Shown in pieces: positions 54,872 through 64,000 of a stretch of DNA of 64,000 bases. The notes beneath the pieces are model-generated. The model worked only from the letters and a program-made list of their open reading frames with translations. It had not been told where the DNA came from and ran no database searches. The translations under genes and the position numbers were made by a program. Location of the stretch: contig JANQSO010000001.1 in the NCBI GenBank assembly GCA_028284005.1, forward strand, positions 124,001 through 188,000, read 5' to 3'. How positions within the stretch are numbered: position 1 is the stretch's first letter; the number at the start of each line of letters is the position of its first letter. The stretch comes from Flavobacteriaceae bacterium. Its GTDB lineage: Bacteria > Bacteroidota > Bacteroidia > Flavobacteriales > Flavobacteriaceae.

Positions 54872-56299
54872 TTAATAGCCTGGGTTTTGCTGCATATTAG
54901 AATTCTTATCTAATGTTCCTTGATCAATAGGTAACTGGAATTTATCGCTACCAGCAGCCAAGTTCAGCACATCTGATGCAGTACCAGAACCGTCTGCAAT
55001 ATCTCCTTCACTTCCTCTTTGTACAGATTGTCCCCACCTCTTAATATCAAAGATTCTTTGATATTCAAAAGCAAATTCTAATCTTCTCTCTAATCGGATA
55101 GCATCTCTTAACGCATTACCGGTCTCACCACTAGGAGGATTGGTATATCTGTTGTTTCTTACCACATCCAATGCCTGTCTTGCTGCAGTTTCATTTCCTG
55201 TATTAAAGTAAGCTTCCGCTTTATTCAAATACGCTTCAGCAGCTCTTAGGATCTTGTAGTTAACCACTCCCGGCTGTCCACCTGGTCTGGCAAATAACTT
55301 TTTGATACCATTATAAGCAACTCCACCACTGGAACCGTCAAAAATATAGGCTTCTTTTCGAATGTCGTCACCAGCATATAAGTTAGTAAGTTGGAAAGAA
55401 GCTACATATTCAGGAATTAGACTTGTTACGCCTCCCTGACTCCAGGCAACTCCAATTGCATTTCCAAGTGTTGGAAGTTCGTTTTCAATGTCAAGGATCA
55501 ACCCAGCTCTACTTGTATCTTCCCATACACCTACTACGTCATCACGTGGAGCAACAGAAGCTGTAACCGCATTGGCAGCATCAATGGCATTTTGCCATTG
55601 TCCCATATATAGGTAGACTCTGGATAAAAGAAGGTTTACCGCATCTTTACCCATTCTTCCATCAGGATTGGTCTGGTTTATTCCGGCACGTGCATCCTCA
55701 AGATCCTGAGCTATCATAGCATAGGAGTCTCCAACAGAAAGTCTTGCAGGCAAGATATTAGGATCAGCTTCAGTTACATAAGCTACACCTAAACTTCCAT
55801 TGGCATCACCTGACTGTGTAGGGATCTTTGCGAATAAAGATGCAAGGTTAAAATGAGCTAAAGCTCTTAATGCTTTAGCTTCTGCAATGATATTTGCTTT
55901 GGTTTCACCTTCAAAAGATTCTGCAAAAAACAAAACCTGATTAGCGTGATAGATCGTAACATATACATCTCTGTAAAATGTCAACATGGTTGTTGAGGCA
56001 TTATAGTTATAATCGTGCAAATATCTTTTTGTATTACGTCCGCTTCGTCCCAGTGTTACATTATCGGCCAAAACATCCGGAGCAGTTAGCATAGAACCTC
56101 TATCACTGCTTCCGTAGAAACCTGGCTGAATTAATTGTACGTATACTCCGCGTATTCCATTTTCAAAATCGTCTGCAGTAACAAAGGCGTTAGCTGAAGC
56201 AAAATCATCAAAAGGCACTTGATCTAATTCATTATCACAAGACACCAAAAGTCCCGAGATAAGAAATATGAATGTTAATTTATAGATATATTTTTTCAT
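54872..56299 (-). CDS. SusD/RagB family nutrient-binding outer-membrane lipoprotein (operon 2)
   Basis: A 475-aa lipoprotein (lipobox LLVSC, C21). The SusD domains are clear: the N-terminal DNELDQVPFDDFASANAFVTADDFENGIRGVY, the RALAHFNLASLFAKIP block in the TPR region, and the C-terminal LRDAIRLERRLEFAFEYQRIFDIKRWG and NNMQQNPGY-type ending, typical of RagB/SusD family proteins. It binds a ligand for import by the SusC protein encoded upstream. The operon has no recognisable degradative enzyme, so substrate class is unknown. Confidence 0.93.
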   Translation of the reverse strand: MKKYIYKLTFIFLISGLLVSCDNELDQVPFDDFASANAFVTADDFENGIRGVYVQLIQPGFYGSSDRGSMLTAPDVLADNVTLGRSGRNTKRYLHDYNYNASTTMLTFYRDVYVTIYHANQVLFFAESFEGETKANIIAEAKALRALAHFNLASLFAKIPTQSGDANGSLGVAYVTEADPNILPARLSVGDSYAMIAQDLEDARAGINQTNPDGRMGKDAVNLLLSRVYLYMGQWQNAIDAANAVTASVAPRDDVVGVWEDTSRAGLILDIENELPTLGNAIGVAWSQGGVTSLIPEYVASFQLTNLYAGDDIRKEAYIFDGSSGGVAYNGIKKLFARPGGQPGVVNYKILRAAEAYLNKAEAYFNTGNETAARQALDVVRNNRYTNPPSGETGNALRDAIRLERRLEFAFEYQRIFDIKRWGQSVQRGSEGDIADGSGTASDVLNLAAGSDKFQLPIDQGTLDKNSNMQQNPGY

Positions 56300-56315
56300 C
56301 GTTATTTTTTTTTAA

Positions 56316-59300
56316 TTAGAAACTTACATCTATTCCTAGTTGAATAGATTTTGTATTTGGATAACTGTAAAGTGTCGCCTCTCCTGGCGCTACAGCATCC
56401 GCAAAATCAATTGTTTCTCCAGAAGAAAGACCTACTTCAGGGTCTCCAAAGAACTCTGTGAATGTCAATAGATTTTGTCCCTGTACATAAATTCTAAGTG
56501 AACTTATAGGTGTTCTGTCCAAAGAAACCTTTGGGAAATTGTAAGAAAGAGTAACGTTTCTCATTCGAATGTAATCTCCTTTTTCTAAGAATCTGTCTGA
56601 ATTTACTGCATTGAGTTCATCCTGAGGGATCAATGGACTAGGAAGTACATTGGTGTCTCCGGGCTGTTGCCAATAGTTAAATGCAGCTAAGGCCTGGTTG
56701 TCGTCAATGTTAACTCCGTCAGAAACCAAGTTGGATTCTACAAAGTTATTGATCCAGTTTCCAGCTTTAAAAACAAAGTCTGTTCTTAAACCAAAACCTT
56801 TATAAGTAATGTTAGAGAAGAAACCACCTTCTTTATCAGCAATAGTAGACTTTCCTTGGAAAACTCTATTCTCACCTTCTGGAAGGTCAAGACCTCTGTA
56901 CGTTTCACCATCTGCACCATAATATAAAGGAGCACCTGTTTCAGGATCTACTCCTGCATAACGTACCAGATAATGTTCGTTAATCTTTACACCTTCACTC
57001 CATGCAATGTTAAATGAACTATTAGGGAATACATCATCTCCTTCACCATCTCCGTCAATGTCCGGAAGTTCTACTATTTCAGTATCAAGGAATACAATAT
57101 TTCCTCCAACGGTCCATTTGAAATCGTCAGATCTAAAGATATCTCCTTGTAATGAAACTTCCAATCCTTTGTTTTCAATAACACCTAAGTTACCAACTAC
57201 TCCTAAAAGAGCAGGTACATCCGGAGTTACGATACCGGCTTCATCTGCAGTAGGGATTAAGAATAGAAGGTCTTCTGTTCTTCTAATGAAGTAATCTGTA
57301 ACTCCACGAACTCTTCTGTTGAATAGATTGAATTCAAGACCTACGTTAGTAGTAGTTGTAGTTTCCCACTTAATACCCGGGTTTCCGAAGTTTGATGTCT
57401 GTGTTGCAGATCCTCCAGGATAAGGGGTAAAACTTACAAGGTTTTGAGAAGCATATCTGTCAATACCGTCTCTGTTACCAACAGTACCATATGCAGCTCT
57501 TATTTTTAGGTCATTAATAGCTTCAATATTAAAGAAATCTTCTTTTGCAATATTCCAACCTAAACTTCCACTCCAGAAAGTACCATACTTATTGTCATCT
57601 CCAAAATTTGAAGAACCGTCATAACGAATAGAAGCAGATGCAAGATATTTTTCTTTATAATCATAATCTGCAAATAATCCATAAGAGAATAATGTAAGGA
57701 TATTCCTGGTTGTTTCAGTAAGAGTAGATTGGTTACCGTTTATCTGCGTTGTTAGCTGTGCAGAAGGATAGCCGATACTTCTTATTTGATAACCATTATT
57801 TTGATTCATATTATACTCGATCAATCCTAATAGATTTAAATTATGATTGTTTGAATCAAGATTATAATTTAATCGATTACTGATCGTGAAATCATAACGG
57901 TATGTACCTGTATCCAATTTGTTTCCTGGGTTTGCAGGATCTCCAATAATGGCATCCAGTATTCCACCTGGCTTCGAATAGCTTTCGGTTCTTCTGTTAA
58001 TGGCATTAAATGCTGCATTTAAACCGTAGCTGAAATTATCCGAGAACAATACTTGTGCATCAACACTTGATAATAAGTTGTTTTCAATATCTATAGCTGG
58101 TTCCGATAATAAGGCCCCTCTTACATTAAATGTAGTGTGAGTAGGACTGTATACCGGGTTTCCACTTGCATCCAGAACAACATTACCATCTTCATCTAAA
58201 ACAAATTCTGTTTCATATGGGTTGTAGTCATACATCGCTCTAAATGGGTTTTGAGCATTGTTTCTGTCACGAGGCTCATCACTGGTTGATCTTGAGTAAC
58301 CAACATTTACACCAACCTTAAGCCATTCTTTAGCATCAAAATTCAAATTCAATCTTGAATTAATTCTTTCGAAACCATCTAGCTGATCGATAATACCTGT
58401 ATTTCTATCATGTCCAACAGAGAAATAATAGTCCATATTATCAGATCCACCGGAAAAAGAAACATTATTATTTTGAATGATACCGTCTTTTAGCATCAGA
58501 TCTTGCCAATCTGTTTCATGATCTAGTAAGAACTGTCTTTCCGGAGTTCCGGGAGTTGTTGTAACCCCTGCAGTGTTTGCTGCGGCAGAAACTCCTAAAG
58601 CATATAATTCTGCTTCGTATTGTAATTTCTGCTCAGCATTCATAATATCAAAATTAGGTTTGATTCTGGAAGTAAATCCAAATCTTGAGCTAAACCTTAC
58701 AATAGCATCCTTATTTCTATTACCTTTTTTGGTAGTGATCACGACAACCCCACTAGCTCCTCTGGAACCATATCGGGCAGTTGTAGCAGCATCTTTAAGA
58801 ACTGTAATGTTCTCAATATCCTCATTAGGGACATTTGCCAGGTCATCTTCTCTAATTACAGCGCCATCCACTACATATAATGGTGAAGAAGCTCCGGCAG
58901 TTAAAGAACCGATACCTCTAATTCTAACAAAAGCACCTTGTCCCGGTTTACCGTTTGCAGAAGTTACCTGAACCCCCGCAGCTTTACCTTGAAGTAAATT
59001 ATCGATACTTGTTGTAGGGCTTAATTCAGAGATTTCTGAAGCAGAAATAGAAACTACAGCAGAAGTTTGAACTGTTTTATTTCTTGTCGAATACCCGGTA
59101 ACAACAACTTCTTCAAGAAGCGCTCCTGCTACCATTGCAATGTTAATTGTATTTGCGACTCCAACTGTAACTTCTTGAGTCTCAAATCCTACATAGCTAA
59201 ATACTAAGGTTTGCCCAACATTAACAGTAAGGGAGTAATTTCCGTCAAAGTCAGATTGGGTACCTGTATTTGTTTCTTTTATAATAATATTCGCTCCTGG

Positions 59301-59417
59301 TAATGGTAATCCTACATCATCGGATACTGTACCTGAGATCGTCTTTTCTTGTGCAAATGATATTTGCACTACTAATGCTAGGAATAGCATTAGGATTCCA
59401 CGTAATTTTTGATTCAT
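56316..59417 (-). CDS. SusC/RagA family TonB-dependent outer-membrane transporter (operon 2)
   Basis: A 1033-aa TonB-dependent transporter with the same layout as the operon 1 protein. Signal peptide MNQKLRGILMLFLALVVQISFAQ, a carboxypeptidase-like domain (VSDDVGLPLPGANIIIKETNTGTQSDFDGNYSL onward), a plug domain with VRIRGIGSLTAGASSPLYVVDGAV, and a barrel ending in NTKSIQLGIDVSF. The N-terminal 100 residues of the two SusC proteins are closely similar, while the barrels differ. First gene of a SusC-SusD-lipoprotein operon. Confidence 0.94.
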   Translation of the reverse strand: MNQKLRGILMLFLALVVQISFAQEKTISGTVSDDVGLPLPGANIIIKETNTGTQSDFDGNYSLTVNVGQTLVFSYVGFETQEVTVGVANTINIAMVAGALLEEVVVTGYSTRNKTVQTSAVVSISASEISELSPTTSIDNLLQGKAAGVQVTSANGKPGQGAFVRIRGIGSLTAGASSPLYVVDGAVIREDDLANVPNEDIENITVLKDAATTARYGSRGASGVVVITTKKGNRNKDAIVRFSSRFGFTSRIKPNFDIMNAEQKLQYEAELYALGVSAAANTAGVTTTPGTPERQFLLDHETDWQDLMLKDGIIQNNNVSFSGGSDNMDYYFSVGHDRNTGIIDQLDGFERINSRLNLNFDAKEWLKVGVNVGYSRSTSDEPRDRNNAQNPFRAMYDYNPYETEFVLDEDGNVVLDASGNPVYSPTHTTFNVRGALLSEPAIDIENNLLSSVDAQVLFSDNFSYGLNAAFNAINRRTESYSKPGGILDAIIGDPANPGNKLDTGTYRYDFTISNRLNYNLDSNNHNLNLLGLIEYNMNQNNGYQIRSIGYPSAQLTTQINGNQSTLTETTRNILTLFSYGLFADYDYKEKYLASASIRYDGSSNFGDDNKYGTFWSGSLGWNIAKEDFFNIEAINDLKIRAAYGTVGNRDGIDRYASQNLVSFTPYPGGSATQTSNFGNPGIKWETTTTTNVGLEFNLFNRRVRGVTDYFIRRTEDLLFLIPTADEAGIVTPDVPALLGVVGNLGVIENKGLEVSLQGDIFRSDDFKWTVGGNIVFLDTEIVELPDIDGDGEGDDVFPNSSFNIAWSEGVKINEHYLVRYAGVDPETGAPLYYGADGETYRGLDLPEGENRVFQGKSTIADKEGGFFSNITYKGFGLRTDFVFKAGNWINNFVESNLVSDGVNIDDNQALAAFNYWQQPGDTNVLPSPLIPQDELNAVNSDRFLEKGDYIRMRNVTLSYNFPKVSLDRTPISSLRIYVQGQNLLTFTEFFGDPEVGLSSGETIDFADAVAPGEATLYSYPNTKSIQLGIDVSF

Positions 59418-59443
59418 ATTATTAGTGTTTAATTAATGATACC

Positions 59444-59474
59444 CAAAAATGCCAATAAAATGTTAAACTGGCAA
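59444..59474 (-). promoter_or_regulatory. Promoter of SusC/SusD operon 2
   Basis: On the minus strand: -33 TTG (59474-59472), 20 nt, then CATTTTTG (59451-59444), a variant of TAnnTTTG. The surrounding 48 nt match operon 1's promoter at about 39 positions. Confidence 0.65.
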
Positions 59475-59536
59475 GTTTTTGAACTTAAAAATGAATGTTT
59501 ATGGGGTATTATCTTATCAGGACTTACTTTTCCTGT

Positions 59537-61240
59537 TTAAAATCTGGAAGATAAACTCAAATGTATTTTAGTATTTGAGAAACTAAAGTCCTGACTATCT
59601 GAATTTCCATTAGCGATATTGAACTTAAAAATACCTGCTTTTGTTTGCAATCCCAGTCCTAGTCCAAAACTATATAATTTTTCTTTTTGAGAAAAAGACT
59701 GATTTTCAAAATAGCCTAAATCAATAATACTGTGAATATAGATGGAAGGGTTGAAAGTATAGCGATATTCTGTATTTAAAACTGAATAGAATGATGCATC
59801 GATGCTATTTTCGTCAAAGCCCCGAATACTATTAATCCCTCCAAATCTAAATAACTCATTAATCAAATAAGTATCGCTAAATAAAATACTGGAATTGTTT
59901 TGAATAAAAATTGAATTTTTAAAGTTAAGATTGAAAATATGGCTGGTATGTGAAGAAAGTCTTTGCTGGTCCTCTTTTTTGCTTTTTAGCTCGCGGGTTC
60001 CAATTTCCGCATCTAAAGAAAAAAAGGTTTTTATTGGGAAAAGAGGATTGTTTTGTTGCTTGCTATAATTGGCGCCAAAAATTACATTTCGGGAAGTGTA
60101 GTCCTCTATTGCATTTCCGGCAATTACTTCGTTGAGCAAATTACTGGATTCGTATCCTTTATAACCGCCATACATATTTGAAGCAGGATTCAATTGGTAG
60201 GTCACTCGTGCTTGTTGTTCTGTAGTAACGAACGTGCTATCTCGCTTAAATATTTTGAGCTCGGCACTTACTCCAAGAGGAGATCCAAAAAGGTAGGGCA
60301 AGCCTATTTTTACTCTAAAATTTTGCTGCTCTTTTCCGTCTGCCTTATAGTTAATAATTAATTGCTCACCGTAGTTCAAGTTATTGTTAAGTTCTAAATT
60401 AAGGTACCCGTTAAATTCTAAATTTTGAGTGTCTTCATTAGTTGCAAACCCCAAAATACCATCGAAAAGATTATTGTTTTGTTTTTTTAAATAAAAATAG
60501 ACAGTGGTTGTTTTTTTTCTGAATAAAGCTTCCGGAGCTTTAATGGTTGAAGCAAATCCCAGATTGTTTATTACGTCATTTTGAGATATTAATTTCTTTT
60601 GGCTAAATATCTTTCCAACTTTAATTCCTGCATAATATTTTAGGTAAGATCTGGGGAATTTATCATACCCTTTAATTACAATAGAATCTATTGTCCGTTC
60701 ACTATTTCCTTCTAAAATGAGCCGGGCACTAAGAGATTTTTCATCGACTTTAGAAATTTCCTGCAATCTGGTTCTGGCAAAAGTATTTCCTTCTTCTGTC
60801 CTAAAAGAATTTAATTTTATGAGAGCAGTTTCAATAGTTGAAAATGGTACTATAAAATAATCGTCCGTAACCTCCCCGGAAACTCTGTTTAGTTCATTTT
60901 TGCTGAAATCTTTTTTTTGATAGTATACCTTTATATATTGGTATCTGTTTCCAAAAAAATACCTGGCTACATAACCGCTGTCATTTTTTTTATAAAGATC
61001 CTTTAACTCACTTTCAATGAAACCTGCTTTTTGTAGTTTCACAGTTAGGGTGTCAGCTTCCTTTTTTAATGATAAATAATCTTTGAACGATTTTTGAAAA
61101 TTCAAGCTATCTAAAAATGTTTCCGAAACAGTAGTTTCAGCCTCAATTTCAAGTGTTAAATTTTGTGCATTTGCAGTTAGTGAAAATGCTATATATATAT
61201 TAAGGTATAAAAATATGTGAAAAATATGTTTCAAAAACAT
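59537..61240 (-). CDS. BamA/ShlB-superfamily outer-membrane barrel protein
   Basis: A 567-aa exported protein with signal peptide ending SLTANA. The N-terminal half has POTRA-like alpha/beta segments; IDSIVIKGYDKFPRSYLKYYAGIKVGKIFSQKKL, near residues 185-220, is typical of a POTRA linker. The C-terminal half is a beta barrel with the RFGGINSIRGFDE motif (about residue 470), which recalls the VRGF/IRGY loop motif of Omp85 proteins, and it ends in a C-terminal aromatic (SSRF). It is shorter than BamA. It may be a TamA-like or ShlB-like translocase, or a lipid or polysaccharide transporter; no partner gene is adjacent. Confidence 0.7.
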   Translation of the reverse strand: MFLKHIFHIFLYLNIYIAFSLTANAQNLTLEIEAETTVSETFLDSLNFQKSFKDYLSLKKEADTLTVKLQKAGFIESELKDLYKKNDSGYVARYFFGNRYQYIKVYYQKKDFSKNELNRVSGEVTDDYFIVPFSTIETALIKLNSFRTEEGNTFARTRLQEISKVDEKSLSARLILEGNSERTIDSIVIKGYDKFPRSYLKYYAGIKVGKIFSQKKLISQNDVINNLGFASTIKAPEALFRKKTTTVYFYLKKQNNNLFDGILGFATNEDTQNLEFNGYLNLELNNNLNYGEQLIINYKADGKEQQNFRVKIGLPYLFGSPLGVSAELKIFKRDSTFVTTEQQARVTYQLNPASNMYGGYKGYESSNLLNEVIAGNAIEDYTSRNVIFGANYSKQQNNPLFPIKTFFSLDAEIGTRELKSKKEDQQRLSSHTSHIFNLNFKNSIFIQNNSSILFSDTYLINELFRFGGINSIRGFDENSIDASFYSVLNTEYRYTFNPSIYIHSIIDLGYFENQSFSQKEKLYSFGLGLGLQTKAGIFKFNIANGNSDSQDFSFSNTKIHLSLSSRF

Positions 61241-61334
61241 TGTTTTTTATGCTGTAAAACTAACGCTTCAAAGCGGCTTTTAATATTTCAATCTTAAAAT
61301 AATGACGGCGAGTTTAAAATTAATATAGTAACGT

Positions 61335-61364
61335 TTGATTAATTAATTTTTATTTCTACCTTTG
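61335..61364 (+). promoter_or_regulatory. Promoter of the rpsL-rpsG-fusA operon
   Basis: -33 TTG at 61335-61337, 19 nt, then TACCTTTG at 61357-61364, an exact match to the Bacteroidota consensus. Transcription would start close to 61371, inside a short GC-rich hairpin (61368-61382). Confidence 0.85.
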
Positions 61365-61419
61365 CAACCCCTTAAAAAGGGGTATTTTATTATTAAATAA
61401 AGTGTAATACATATTTTAT

Positions 61420-61794
61420 ATGCCAACAATTTCACAATTAGTACGAAAAGGAAGAGCCAAAATAACCAAGAAGAGTAAATCGGCTGCTTTAGATTCGTGC
61501 CCTCAAAGACGAGGTGTGTGTACGCGTGTATATACTACTACACCAAAGAAACCAAATTCTGCAATGCGTAAAGTTGCAAGGGTAAGGTTAACAAACGGTA
61601 AGGAAGTAAACGCATACATCCCTGGTGAAGGTCACAACTTGCAAGAGCACTCGATAGTATTGGTTAGAGGCGGAAGGGTAAAAGATTTGCCGGGTGTTAG
61701 ATATCATATTGTTCGTGGCGCTTTAGACACCGCTGGTGTTGAAGGTAGAACACAACGTAGATCTAAGTACGGTGCAAAACGCCCTAAAAAGTAA
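61420..61794 (+). CDS. rpsL: 30S ribosomal protein S12
   Basis: A 124-aa ribosomal protein that contributes to decoding fidelity. The streptomycin-contact segments are intact and of the wild-type kind: PKKPNSA (residues 42-48) and GRVKDLPG. Other conserved blocks are [10 protein letters not shown] and the C-terminal RSKYGAKRP. First gene of the str operon. The start is ATG 61420; the leader between promoter and ATG is about 50 nt. Confidence 0.98.
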   Translation: MPTISQLVRKGRAKITKKSKSAALDSCPQRRGVCTRVYTTTPKKPNSAMRKVARVRLTNGKEVNAYIPGEGHNLQEHSIVLVRGGRVKDLPGVRYHIVRGALDTAGVEGRTQRRSKYGAKRPKK

Positions 61795-61818
61795 TTTAAA
61801 AACTTTTAAAGAGAAGAC

Positions 61819-62295
61819 ATGAGAAAAAGACAGGCCAAGAAAAGACCACTTTTACCAGATCCAAGGTTTAACGACCAGTTGGTAACACGTTTTGTGAACA
61901 ACATGATGTGGGATGGAAAAAAGTCGGTGGCTTTTAAAGTATTCTACGATGCAATTGATATCGTAGATGAGAAAAAACAAGACGATGAAAAAACGGCTCT
62001 AGAGATTTGGAAAGATGCTCTTTCCAATGTAATGCCTCACGTAGAGGTTCGTAGCCGAAGAGTTGGAGGGGCTACCTTTCAAATTCCAATGCAAATACGT
62101 CCGGACCGCAAAATTTCTACAGCAATGAAATGGCTTATAAGCTATTCAAGAAAGAGAAATGAAAAGTCTATGGCACAAAAACTTGCTGCAGAGATTCTTG
62201 CAGCTGCAAAAGAAGAAGGCGCTGCGGTTAAGAAACGTGTGGACACACACAAAATGGCCGAAGCCAATAAAGCATTCTCACATTTCAGATTCTAA
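61819..62295 (+). CDS. rpsG: 30S ribosomal protein S7
   Basis: A 158-aa primary binding protein of the 16S rRNA 3' domain. Characteristic segments are [48 protein letters not shown] and the C-terminal [17 protein letters not shown]. It lies 24 bp after rpsL and 3 bp before fusA, in the standard str operon order. S7 autoregulates this operon in E. coli; no equivalent site could be identified by eye. Confidence 0.98.
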   Translation: MRKRQAKKRPLLPDPRFNDQLVTRFVNNMMWDGKKSVAFKVFYDAIDIVDEKKQDDEKTALEIWKDALSNVMPHVEVRSRRVGGATFQIPMQIRPDRKISTAMKWLISYSRKRNEKSMAQKLAAEILAAAKEEGAAVKKRVDTHKMAEANKAFSHFRF

Positions 62296-62298
62296 AAA

Positions 62299-64000
62299 AT
62301 GGCACAAAGAGATTTAAAATATACTAGAAACATAGGAATTGCTGCGCATATTGATGCCGGTAAAACCACTACAACAGAACGTATTCTTTATTATACAGGA
62401 GTAAGTCATAAAATTGGTGAAGTTCATGATGGAGCTGCAACTATGGACTGGATGGAGCAAGAACAGGAAAGAGGTATTACAATTACTTCTGCTGCTACTA
62501 CCTGTACATGGAACTTTCCTTTAAAGAATGGAGAACCTGTTAACGAAACCAAAGGATACCACTTTAATATAATTGATACACCGGGTCACGTAGATTTTAC
62601 TGTAGAGGTAAATCGTTCATTACGTGTTTTGGATGGTCTGGTTTTTCTTTTTAGCGCGGTGGATGGTGTTGAGCCACAATCCGAAACTAACTGGAGACTT
62701 GCAGATAATTACAAAGTACCACGTATTGGTTTTGTAAATAAAATGGACCGTCAGGGATCTAACTTTTTGGCAGTTTGCCAACAAGTAAAAGATATGTTGA
62801 AGTCTAATGCAGTACCTATTGTATTGAATATTGGTGATGAAGCAGACTTTAAAGGAGTGATCGACCTGGTAAAGAACCGTGCTATTATTTGGCATGATGA
62901 AACTATGGGATCTACTTTTGATGTGATCGATATTCCTGAAGATATGAAAGAAGAAGCAAGAAAATACAGAGGACTTCTTATTGAAGAAGTTGCTGCATAT
63001 GATGAAAACTTGCTTGAAAAATATATGGAAGATGAAGATTCTATTACCGAAGATGAAGTGCATGCTGCACTTCGTGCTGCCGTAATGGATATGTCCATCA
63101 TTCCTATGATCTGTGGATCGGCATTTAAAAATAAAGGAGTTCAATTCCTTTTGGATGCCGTATGTCGTTATTTGCCTTCACCGGTAGATAAGGAAGGTAT
63201 TGTTGGAATTAATCCGGATACCAACCAGGAAGAAATAAGAAAGCCGGATGTAACTGCTCCTTTTTCAGCATTGGCATTTAAAATTGCTACAGACCCTTTT
63301 GTGGGACGTTTAGCGTTTTTCCGTGCGTATTCTGGTCGTTTGGATGCAGGTTCGTACATCTTGAATAACCGTTCAGGTAAAAAAGAACGAATCTCTCGTA
63401 TCTACCAGATGCACTCTAATAAACAAAATGCTATTGACTATATCGAAGCAGGAGATATTGGAGCGGCAGTAGGATTTAAAGATATTAAGACAGGTGATAC
63501 CATGTCTGACGAGAAACATCCTATCGTTCTTGAATCTATGGACTTCCCGGATCCGGTAATTGGTATTGCTGTAGAGCCTAAGACAAAAGCAGATGTTGAC
63601 AAACTAGGAATGGCTTTGGCTAAACTTGCTGAAGAAGACCCTACGTTTACAGTTCGTACGGACGAAGCTTCAGGACAGACGATTATTTCTGGAATGGGTG
63701 AGCTTCACTTAGATATTATTGTTGACCGTTTGAAGCGTGAGTTCAAAGTAGAAGTAAATCAAGGACAGCCACAAGTAGAATACAAAGAAGCTGTAACGCG
63801 CAATGCAGACCATAGAGAAGTGTACAAGAAACAATCTGGTGGTCGTGGTAAGTTTGCTGATATCGTATTTACATTAGGACCTTCCGAAGATGGAAAAGAC
63901 GGACTTGAATTTGTAAATGAAGTAAAAGGTGGTAATGTTCCCAAGGAATTTATCCCATCTGTAGAAAAAGGATTCAAACAAGCAATGATCAACGGTCCGT
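62299..64000 (+). CDS. fusA: Elongation factor G (3' partial)
   Basis: Translocation GTPase of protein synthesis. The frame opens at ATG 62299 and is open to the window end (567 codons seen of about 700), so the C-terminal domains are cut off by the window, not by mutation. G1 AHIDAGKT is at residues 16-23; the switch regions include ERGITITSA and [15 protein letters not shown] binds guanine. There is no stop in the window. It follows rpsG by 3 bp. Confidence 0.98.
   Translation, partial: MAQRDLKYTRNIGIAAHIDAGKTTTTERILYYTGVSHKIGEVHDGAATMDWMEQEQERGITITSAATTCTWNFPLKNGEPVNETKGYHFNIIDTPGHVDFTVEVNRSLRVLDGLVFLFSAVDGVEPQSETNWRLADNYKVPRIGFVNKMDRQGSNFLAVCQQVKDMLKSNAVPIVLNIGDEADFKGVIDLVKNRAIIWHDETMGSTFDVIDIPEDMKEEARKYRGLLIEEVAAYDENLLEKYMEDEDSITEDEVHAALRAAVMDMSIIPMICGSAFKNKGVQFLLDAVCRYLPSPVDKEGIVGINPDTNQEEIRKPDVTAPFSALAFKIATDPFVGRLAFFRAYSGRLDAGSYILNNRSGKKERISRIYQMHSNKQNAIDYIEAGDIGAAVGFKDIKTGDTMSDEKHPIVLESMDFPDPVIGIAVEPKTKADVDKLGMALAKLAEEDPTFTVRTDEASGQTIISGMGELHLDIIVDRLKREFKVEVNQGQPQVEYKEAVTRNADHREVYKKQSGGRGKFADIVFTLGPSEDGKDGLEFVNEVKGGNVPKEFIPSVEKGFKQAMINGP

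Noticed and set aside
58573..58971. 132-codon frame antisense to SusC of operon 2
   Set aside because: Lies entirely within the TonB-dependent transporter gene in a shadow frame, with no family resemblance.
62620..63144. 174-codon frame antisense to fusA
   Set aside because: A shadow of the highly conserved elongation factor G sequence.

Overview
The window is a chromosomal segment of a low-GC Bacteroidota, almost certainly a member of the Flavobacteriaceae and probably marine. The reasons are six proteins with type IX secretion (T9SS) C-terminal sorting domains of the YPNP...K type, two SusC/SusD outer-membrane uptake operons, promoters of the Bacteroidota form (TTG, about 20 nt, TAnnTTTG), a lack of clear Shine-Dalgarno sequences, and familiar flavobacterial pairings such as rpsL-rpsG-fusA, pdhA-E2 and a deacetylase next to yjjG. 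No genus is claimed.

Layout. 1-6446 (+): the end of pdhA, the E2 gene of pyruvate dehydrogenase, then a short-chain dehydrogenase, a SprT-like protein, a mannose-1-phosphate guanylyltransferase and a DUF389 membrane protein, closed by a strong terminator. 6500-16373 (-): a T9SS FG-GAP/UnbV protein, an MlaF/MlaE-type lipid ABC transporter pair, an alkaline phosphatase lipoprotein, a compact KASIII-methyltransferase-glycosyltransferase operon, and gcvP. 16504-23508: a UbiA-like membrane protein convergent with an ECF sigma/zinc anti-sigma pair, a secreted M28 peptidase, an M3 oligopeptidase, and purE/purK. 23648-32684: adk, obg, a potassium-channel-like protein, two tandem paralogous secreted repeat proteins, a DUF4136 lipoprotein, DoxX, a TPR protein and the murein-recycling ligase mpl.

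33.3-39.5 kb is the least ordinary part. A pair of 75-bp direct repeats (33318-33392 and 36966-37039) flanks a segment with an Omp28-like T9SS protein, a small membrane protein and a LOG-type gene. It is followed by a complete radC, an aspartate ammonia-lyase, and a frameshifted remnant of a second radC 3' end that stops 6 bp before the deacetylase gene. This reads as accessory DNA inserted into an ancestral radC-deacetylase-yjjG order.

39.5-47.2 kb is mostly core: deacetylase, yjjG, an envelope operon (lipoprotein, DUF5723, secreted protein), rarA, a rhomboid protease and rlmB. 47.3-59.4 kb (-) holds a T9SS lectin-like protein and two SusC-SusD-lipoprotein operons whose promoters are about 80% identical. 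59.5-61.2 kb encodes a BamA/ShlB-type barrel protein, and the window ends with rpsL, rpsG and an incomplete fusA. I saw no tRNA, rRNA, CRISPR array, transposase or integrase. I did not find a clearly new defence or biosynthetic system; the best leads are the radC-linked insertion with its repeats and leader hairpins, the duplicated Sus promoters, and the KASIII operon.
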